A stretch of DNA of 9,930 bases, from assembly GCA_047639615.1 (NCBI GenBank), contig JBLIOL010000211.1, forward strand, positions 1 through 9,930. Direction: 5' to 3'. Below, piece by piece: positions 5,351 to 9,930 of this stretch. Below the pieces are notes generated by a model. It made no database searches. It saw only the letters and a program-made list of their open reading frames with translations, and was not told where the DNA came from. The position numbers and the translations under genes were made by a program. Within the stretch, counting starts at the first letter, position 1. Every line of letters starts with the position of its first letter. The stretch is from CAYWNK01 sp047639615 (GTDB lineage: Bacteria; Planctomycetota; UBA1135; GCA-002686595).

Positions 5351-7258
5351 ATGAACCTCGCCAAGCTTGCCCTATTGCTGAGTCTCGTATCGCCCGCAAC
5401 CGCCCAGGATTGGGCACAGTGGCGCGGTCCTGCGGGCACCGGGATTGGGCCCGGTACGGGTAAGGGTGTGCCTTCAGCGGCTTGGGAGGCGGCTGTTGGT
5501 CGCGGCTATTCCTGTCCTTCAGTCAGCGACGGGCGCGTGGTGATTCAGGGCTACTTCGCCAGTGACGAAGATCCACTGAAGGGGCACGATCGAGTGACTT
5601 GCTTGGACCTCGTCGATGGCACGTCGCTCTGGGGTGTCTCCTATCCGACCGAGGCTTATGCGAATGAACACAAGGGCGGCGCGCTCTCTACGGCAACGAT
5701 TGTAAATGGGGTTGCCTACGTGGCCTCGCGGGGCGGCGAGGTGCGTGCGCTGGCGCTGAAGGACGGCGCTATCCTGTGGCAGGCGGATCTCGTGGAGCGC
5801 CACAGCGTCGATCCGAGCCGTTATGGATTTGGCTCATCGCCCTTGGTCTTGGACGATGAGTTGCACCTGAACCTGGGCATGCCTGTGGCTTTGGACCGGG
5901 CCACTGGCGAGACGCTTTGGATCGGCGAAGACTTGGAGGCGCGCTTTTCTACCAGTGTCCCCATGGACTTGAACGGCCGCGCATGTCTCGTGGTCTTCGG
6001 CGGCAAGGGCGCGGCTGTGGTCGATCGCGCGGATGGCTCTTTGGTGCACCTGCAGGAGTTTCGCAAGGGCAATCGCAATGTGGAGGGTGCTTCGCCGATC
6101 GTGATGGGTACGCGCGTGTTCGTCTCCTCGGCCTACGATCACGGGGGCATGCTGATCGAGTTCGGCGGCGAGCAGCCCGAGGTGCTCTGGCGTTCGCGCA
6201 AGATGCGCACGAAGATGGCCGGCTCCGTGCTCTACGAGGGTCACTTCTATGGCTTCGATGAGTCCATGCTCAATTGCGTGGACATGAACGGCAAGCAGCT
6301 TTGGCGCGTGCGTGGCATGGGCCAGGGTGCGCTGGCGATCGCGGGCGGGGAGCTCATCACGACCACCTCTCAGGGCGAGTTGGTGATTGGAAAGGCCTCG
6401 CCGCTGGGCTTTGATGAGGAGCTGCGCATCGATGTGATCGATGGGGGCGTTTTCTGGGCCGCGCCCACGCCTGTTGGTAACCGCATCCTGATGCGCGGAT
6501 CAGCCGGACAGCTGGTGTGCTTGGTGCGTGATGCGGAAGAGTACGCCGCGGATGCGGATGCTACAGAGCAGTCCAAGTTGCCTGTGCCGAGCGCGCTCTT
6601 CGCGGCGCACCGCGCGGCCATGGGACTGGGGGCGAAGCAGAGCTTGCCCTACCTGCGCTTGGAGGGGCGCTTGCACATGAACGCGCTGGGATTGGTGGAC
6701 GTTAAGGGCGTTTGGGAGGTGTGCCCGGATGGTCAGTGGCACGCAGAGTTTGGCTTGCCGCCGGCCATGGGTGGTTCCTTCCACCGCTACTTCGATGGCG
6801 AGCATGCCTGGGAGACCAATCCCTACCGCGGCGATAGCTTGATCCACGATCACCGCCTGACGGAGTTGCTCTCTACGGGGGGCATGCGCAGCGTGCTGCG
6901 CGGGCCTGCGGACTTCACCAAGGTTGAGACCATCGGCTACGAGACCTATGCCGAACAGCAGTGCGTGCGGGTGGATGCGAGCCTTGAGGGCGGTGGTCTG
7001 CGCAGCTTCTACTTCGATGTGAAGAGTGGGCTGATGGCCGGGCGCACGGGTAAGGACGAGGCCATCGTGCAGCTGTCGGATTGGCGTGAGGTGGGCGGGA
7101 TCCACCTGCCTTTTAAGCGCGTAGTTTTCGATCCTGATACAGGTCTCGAAGAACGCTGGACCTTCAGCGAGGCAGCACTGGCTCCTGTGCCTGAGGAACG
7201 CTTTAGCTTGCCTGAGGGCCTCAGGAAGGCGCCTGGCGACGGCGACGAAGAACGCTAG
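5351..7258 (+). CDS. Secreted PQQ-like beta-propeller protein with LolA-like C-terminal domain
   Basis: The 635-residue product starts with a signal peptide (about 1-19, cleavage after A-T-A). The mature protein opens with 'W-A-Q-W-R-G-P', the usual beginning of PQQ_2-type propellers in Planctomycetota. Residues 20-395 carry repeated blade motifs of the form 'x-D-x-x-x-G-x-x-x-W' near 86-94, 135-143, 181-190, 224-233 and 310-318. Such proteins are exported, are often not true PQQ enzymes, and may act as scaffolds. From about 412 to 622 is a second domain with 'G-V-W-E-V', 'Y-F-D-V-K-S-G', 'D-W-R-E-V-G-G-I-H-L-P' and a final 'F-S-L-P-E-G-L', the style of outer-membrane lipoprotein-sorting (LolA/LolB-like) folds. 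The tail is charged. The ATG at 5351 has no Shine-Dalgarno motif and lies 37 bases after the fusion gene, so co-transcription is possible. No functional tie to selenoneine is visible. Confidence 0.85.
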   Translation: MNLAKLALLLSLVSPATAQDWAQWRGPAGTGIGPGTGKGVPSAAWEAAVGRGYSCPSVSDGRVVIQGYFASDEDPLKGHDRVTCLDLVDGTSLWGVSYPTEAYANEHKGGALSTATIVNGVAYVASRGGEVRALALKDGAILWQADLVERHSVDPSRYGFGSSPLVLDDELHLNLGMPVALDRATGETLWIGEDLEARFSTSVPMDLNGRACLVVFGGKGAAVVDRADGSLVHLQEFRKGNRNVEGASPIVMGTRVFVSSAYDHGGMLIEFGGEQPEVLWRSRKMRTKMAGSVLYEGHFYGFDESMLNCVDMNGKQLWRVRGMGQGALAIAGGELITTTSQGELVIGKASPLGFDEELRIDVIDGGVFWAAPTPVGNRILMRGSAGQLVCLVRDAEEYAADADATEQSKLPVPSALFAAHRAAMGLGAKQSLPYLRLEGRLHMNALGLVDVKGVWEVCPDGQWHAEFGLPPAMGGSFHRYFDGEHAWETNPYRGDSLIHDHRLTELLSTGGMRSVLRGPADFTKVETIGYETYAEQQCVRVDASLEGGGLRSFYFDVKSGLMAGRTGKDEAIVQLSDWREVGGIHLPFKRVVFDPDTGLEERWTFSEAALAPVPEERFSLPEGLRKAPGDGDEER

Positions 7259-7260
7259 GG

Positions 7261-7279
7261 AGGGCCTAGAACGGGCCCT
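7261..7279 (+). terminator. Possible hairpin after the propeller gene
   Basis: AGGGCC (7261-7266) pairs with GGCCCT (7274-7279) around a 7-base loop, two bases after the stop codon. No T-run follows, so an intrinsic terminator is doubtful. CTAGGG at 7255-7260 and CCCTAG at 7276-7281 give a second, competing pairing. Confidence 0.3.
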
Positions 7280-7426
7280 AGGGGCCGAATGCGCAGTGGT
7301 AGTGGCGGGAAGCTCTGTGAGGACTACGAAAGTGTCCCAATGTTTTTCCGCTGAAGGGCGTACTTGATTCGAGGAAAGCCCTCTTGAAGGAGAGGCCAAC
7401 CTTGCCATCCCCACATTCGGCCCTTA
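7279..7426. repeat. Long-span inverted repeat upstream of the secreted-protein gene
   Basis: The bases GGGCCGAATG at 7282-7291 are matched exactly by CATTCGGCCC at 7414-7423. The match extends to 13 bases (7279-7291 with 7414-7426) with one mismatch that would be a G-U pair in RNA. The arms enclose about 122 bases with no convincing gene. It could be a stem closing a structured leader RNA or the ends of a small element; no clear target-site duplication flanks it. Confidence 0.45.
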
Positions 7427-7452
7427 CTGGCCGCCTACCACTACCTATTACC

Positions 7453-8133
7453 ATGAGACTCGCCACCCTCTCGATGCCCGTCCTGCTCGCCGCCGGTCTG
7501 CTCTACCTTGGCCGGCAGTGCGAGGGGCAGACTCCCAATCTGCTCGATTCGAGCGTACAAGCCGCTGACTCCCAGTTGATCGTTCGCAGCCCGGTAACGG
7601 GTGTTCAACTGGACCAGCTCACGGTTCGCACAGTGCAGCTTGAGTCAGCCGAGGACGCGCCACAGCACCCGGGCTTAACTAACACAGACGATGTTCTGAC
7701 CACTGATGCTAGCTCGCCCCTAAGCCTGGGCACGGTCGTCTCCAAAATGAGCGACACCCAATGCGTGTACTACGTGGGGAGCCCCGGCTATGCCTGGAAG
7801 GTCCTTGGTTTTGATCCGACCCAAGCCGGTAGCCGCGAGATTCAGCTTGCCCAAGGCGGCGAGCTCTCCATCGCCTTTGAAGGCGCACCAGCCGAAGCGC
7901 GCCTGCGCCTCCGCCCGCAGGGCCAAGTCGATGGCGTGCCGAGCTTCGAGTCGAAGCTCAGCACTGAAGCTCCCACTCAAATCGCGGGCCTGTTGCCCGC
8001 CACATATCACGCCAGCATCGAAATGGATGCCACTGGCGCTAAGCCCAAGATTCTCGCCGAGGCTCTGGTCGTCGTACGTGGCGGTCGCAGTAGCGAGTAC
8101 CAGATGCACTGGCCCATGCCGCGCGCCAAGTAG
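7453..8133 (+). CDS. Hypothetical exported protein
   Basis: I do not recognise this 226-residue protein. Residues 1-20 form a signal peptide or anchor: a short basic start followed by a hydrophobic core of Leu, Ala and Met. The following 'R-Q-C-E-G-Q' has a Cys at 23 but no proper lipobox. The mature part has a Ser/Thr/Asp-rich stretch (about 30-95), then probable beta-strands, including 'G-E-L-S-I-A-F-E-G' near 137-145 and 'A-R-L-R-L-R-P-Q-G' near 149-157. This rhythm recalls the Ig-like or carboxypeptidase-regulatory-like domains of secreted planctomycetal proteins, which is only an impression. ATG 7453 is chosen because the signal peptide begins there. An in-frame TTG at 7402, nine bases after AAGGAG (7387-7392), is a real alternative that adds 17 residues. 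The gene converges on the transporter gene, and their 3' ends share an inverted repeat. Confidence 0.7.
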   Translation: MRLATLSMPVLLAAGLLYLGRQCEGQTPNLLDSSVQAADSQLIVRSPVTGVQLDQLTVRTVQLESAEDAPQHPGLTNTDDVLTTDASSPLSLGTVVSKMSDTQCVYYVGSPGYAWKVLGFDPTQAGSREIQLAQGGELSIAFEGAPAEARLRLRPQGQVDGVPSFESKLSTEAPTQIAGLLPATYHASIEMDATGAKPKILAEALVVVRGGRSSEYQMHWPMPRAK

Positions 8134-8192
8134 CGAGTTCTGACGTTTTGTGCCCGACCCCAATGGTCTTGACCCCAATCGTCAGAACTCGC
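8133..8192. repeat. Perfect 13-bp inverted repeat between convergent genes, possible bidirectional terminator
   Basis: GCGAGTTCTGACG (8133-8145) is the exact reverse complement of CGTCAGAACTCGC (8180-8192). The arms take in the last base of one stop codon and the whole stop codon of the opposing gene. The 34-base loop contains a direct repeat, GACCCCAAT at 8156-8164 and 8171-8179. A 13-bp stem fits a hairpin that ends transcription from both sides, but no long T-run follows either arm and the loop is large. Confidence 0.6.
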
Positions 8193-9699
8193 GCAGGCCT
8201 TGGGAGATGAAAAGGCGATCGGCCAGGGTGAAGAGCGCCTGGGCGATCAGTGCTAGTGCGGCTGCGGGTAGGGCGCCTTCGAGGATTAGGCCGTAGTCGT
8301 CGAGGCGGATGCCCGTGAGGATCGGCTGGCCTAGGCCGCCGGCGCCAATCAGGGCGCCGAGGGTGGCGAAGCCGATGTTCAATACGGCGGCGGTCTCGAG
8401 GCCGGCCAGAATGGTGCGGGAGGCCATGGGCAGTTCCACGCGCCAGAGGCGGGTGCGCGGGGGTAGGCCCAGGGCTGCGGCGGACTCCACCAGCTCGCGG
8501 GGTACGCCGCGCAGGCCTTCACAAGTGTTGCGCACGATGGGCAGCAGGCTGTACAGGCATAGGGCGGCGATGGCCGCGGCGGACCCGGCGCCGACGCTGG
8601 GCAGGCCAAGGGCCGCGGTCGGCCTGATCAGCAGTACCAATAGCGCTAGGGCGGGGATGGTCTGGATGATGCCCACCACGCCGAGGATCAGTTCCCCCAG
8701 GCGGCGCCACTTGGCGGCGATCACGCCGAGGGGCAATCCGATGAGCAAGGCTAGCAAGAACGAGATCCGCACCAGGGAGAGGTGCTCGCGCGTGTGGCGT
8801 AGAACGCGTGTGGTGCGCGTGTCCGCTTGGATGGTGGCTTGCACGCCGAGGTGCTCTTCGAGGTAGTCGGCGGCGACCTGGCGCTCGGGGATGTGCTCCA
8901 TGCGCGCGCGCTTGTTCATGGCCATCATCTCGCTCTCGGGGAGCTGGCCGCTGAGGCGTTCGATGGCGGCGGCGAGGGCGGGCTCGCGTTGCTCTAGGTC
9001 CTCGCCGTAGAGCAGCACAGCGTCGTAGCGGCGGAAGTGGCTGCGGTCGTCCTCAAGGATGCGCAGGCCGAAGGCCAGGATGTCGGCGTCGGTGGTGTAG
9101 ACCTCCATGGCTGCGATGCCGCCGCTTTGGAGTTGGCGGTAGGCCACGTCGTGGTCCATGCCGCTGACGCCTTGTTGGGGCAGGCCGTAGGCGTCGCGCA
9201 GGGCGGGCCAGCCGTCGCCGCGGTCGAGGAACTCGTTGCTGAATCCCAAGGCGAGTTCGGGGTGGCGGGCCAGGTCGGAGATGCTGTCGATGCCGAGCTC
9301 GGCGGCGGTGGACTCGAGCATGCCGATGGCATAGCCATTGTTGAAGCCCAGGTGCGCGCTCATGCGCAGGCCGCGTTTGGCTAGGGCAGGCGCGATGGCG
9401 GCTTCGTCGGGCAGGTTCTCAGCGCGCAGGATTTCCTGTAGCAAGGTGCCCGTGTATTCGGGATAGACGTCGATCTCGCCGGCGGCCAGGGCTTCGTAGA
9501 GCAAGCGCGTGCCGCCCATCTCGCGGATGTGCACGGCGGGAGCGCCGGCGTGGGCGCTGAGCAGGCTCACGAGCTCGCCCAGGATCACGGACTCGGTGAA
9601 TTTCTTGGAGCCCACGCGCGGTCCGCTCCGCTCTTCGGTGAGCGGGGCGAAGAGGACTAGGCCCAGAGTGCAGGCCGCCAGGAGGATGCGCCAATTCAC
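8182..9699 (-). CDS. Quaternary-amine ABC transporter: fused substrate-binding and permease protein
   Basis: The 505-residue protein joins two subunits of an OpuC/ProXW-type importer. Residues 1-19 are a hydrophobic signal or anchor. The substrate-binding domain (about 27-290) has 'V-G-S-K-K-F-T-E-S-V-I-L-G-E' (29-42), 'D-V-Y-P-E-Y-T-G-T' (77-85) and 'E-V-Y-T-T-D-A-D-I' (199-207), typical of glycine betaine/choline/osmoprotectant binders. The permease (about 305-505) shows roughly five membrane segments and the ATPase-docking EAA loop 'E-S-A-A-A-L-G-L' near 405-412. The family takes up betaines; the related EgtU imports ergothioneine, so a trimethylated thio- or selenohistidine is a possible substrate here. 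In EgtU the permease comes first, here the binding domain does. The start is GTG at 9699, overlapping the ATPase stop as GTGA, which implies translational coupling. Family is sure, substrate is not. Confidence 0.92.
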   Translation of the reverse strand: MNWRILLAACTLGLVLFAPLTEERSGPRVGSKKFTESVILGELVSLLSAHAGAPAVHIREMGGTRLLYEALAAGEIDVYPEYTGTLLQEILRAENLPDEAAIAPALAKRGLRMSAHLGFNNGYAIGMLESTAAELGIDSISDLARHPELALGFSNEFLDRGDGWPALRDAYGLPQQGVSGMDHDVAYRQLQSGGIAAMEVYTTDADILAFGLRILEDDRSHFRRYDAVLLYGEDLEQREPALAAAIERLSGQLPESEMMAMNKRARMEHIPERQVAADYLEEHLGVQATIQADTRTTRVLRHTREHLSLVRISFLLALLIGLPLGVIAAKWRRLGELILGVVGIIQTIPALALLVLLIRPTAALGLPSVGAGSAAAIAALCLYSLLPIVRNTCEGLRGVPRELVESAAALGLPPRTRLWRVELPMASRTILAGLETAAVLNIGFATLGALIGAGGLGQPILTGIRLDDYGLILEGALPAAALALIAQALFTLADRLFISQGLREF

Positions 9700-9930
9700 G
9701 CGAGCACCGGGCCCTCTTGGGCGCGCAGAAAGCGCGTGACGAAGGGCTCCACCGGGCGCTCATTGAGGTCGGCGAAGGTGCCGGTTTGCACCATGCGGCC
9801 GTCCTTCATGAGCACGATGCGATCGGCAAAGTAGGCCGCCTCGCGCATGTCGTGGGTTACGAGTACGACGGTCTTGCCGAGGCCTTGGATGATCTCGCGC
9901 AGCTCCTGCTGTAGATCCGTGCGCACCAGG
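9696..9930 (-). CDS. ABC transporter ATP-binding protein, ProV/OpuCA type, N-terminal part beyond the window
   Basis: Only the last 77 residues are in the window; the start lies beyond the right edge. The visible part begins after the Walker B region and contains the H-loop in 'V-L-V-T-H-D-M-R-E-A' followed by 'A-D-R-I-V-L-M-K-D-G-R-M-V-Q-T-G', the standard end of an ABC nucleotide-binding domain. Walker A, Q-loop and signature motif cannot be checked. The reading ends about 25 residues after the domain, so no full CBS pair like that at the C-terminus of ProV/OpuAA is present. Its stop overlaps the GTG start of the binding/permease fusion by four bases, so the two form one transport operon, with this subunit powering uptake from the inner face of the membrane. 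Confidence 0.88.
   Translation of the reverse strand, partial: LVRTDLQQELREIIQGLGKTVVLVTHDMREAAYFADRIVLMKDGRMVQTGTFADLNERPVEPFVTRFLRAQEGPVLA

Noticed and set aside
6500..7414. Minus-strand open frame of 304 codons opposite the propeller gene
   Set aside because: It covers the conserved C-terminal domain of the plus-strand gene and has low-quality, His/Arg/Ala-rich composition.

Overview
This GC-rich window reads as a chromosomal stretch of a Gram-negative-type bacterium. A lipoprotein signal, a PQQ-type beta-propeller opening with the 'W-x-Q-W-R-G-P' signature common in Planctomycetota, and mostly absent Shine-Dalgarno motifs suggest Planctomycetota or a relative. That placement is inference only. 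No RNA gene, CRISPR array, transposase or phage gene is visible.

The centrepiece (2117-5313) is a two-gene operon that I read as a selenoneine biosynthesis locus. The first gene is a SenA-type member of the EgtB/sulfoxide-synthase family (DinB-like iron domain plus FGE-sulfatase domain). Five bases later comes one 650-residue ORF with two enzymes in a single frame: a SenB-type selenosugar synthase (residues 1-321) and an EgtD-type histidine N-alpha-trimethyltransferase (residues 322-650). In the known pathway SenB makes a selenosugar from UDP-GlcNAc and selenophosphate, EgtD makes hercynine from histidine and SAM, and SenA joins them by oxidative C-Se bond formation. The two substrate-making enzymes are therefore fused next to the enzyme that consumes both products. 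No SenC/SelD-type selenophosphate synthetase is in the window, nor are EgtA, EgtC or EgtE. The fusion junction keeps the trace of an ATGA-type gene overlap, so both a recent natural fusion and a single-base assembly error must be considered.

Left flank: a partial lipoprotein (1-613, minus) follows a phosphinothricin-acetyltransferase-like GNAT enzyme (619-1119, minus). A small TPR protein (1196-1621, plus) is divergent from the GNAT gene. A MIP18/SufT-type iron-sulfur assembly protein (1638-1964, minus) converges on the TPR gene and diverges from senA.

Right flank: a secreted PQQ-like propeller protein with a LolA-like C-terminal domain (5351-7258, plus) follows the fusion by 37 bases. Next is an unrecognised secreted protein (7453-8133, plus). 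On the minus strand, entering from beyond the right edge, are the ATPase end of a ProV/OpuCA-type ABC transporter (9696-9930) and a substrate-binding/permease fusion of the quaternary-amine (OpuC/EgtU) family (8182-9699), joined by a GTGA overlap. Selenoneine and ergothioneine are betaines, so uptake of a pathway-related compound is an attractive but unproven role. Two striking inverted repeats lie in the right-flank gaps: 8133-8192, spanning both convergent stop codons, and 7279-7426, upstream of the unrecognised gene.
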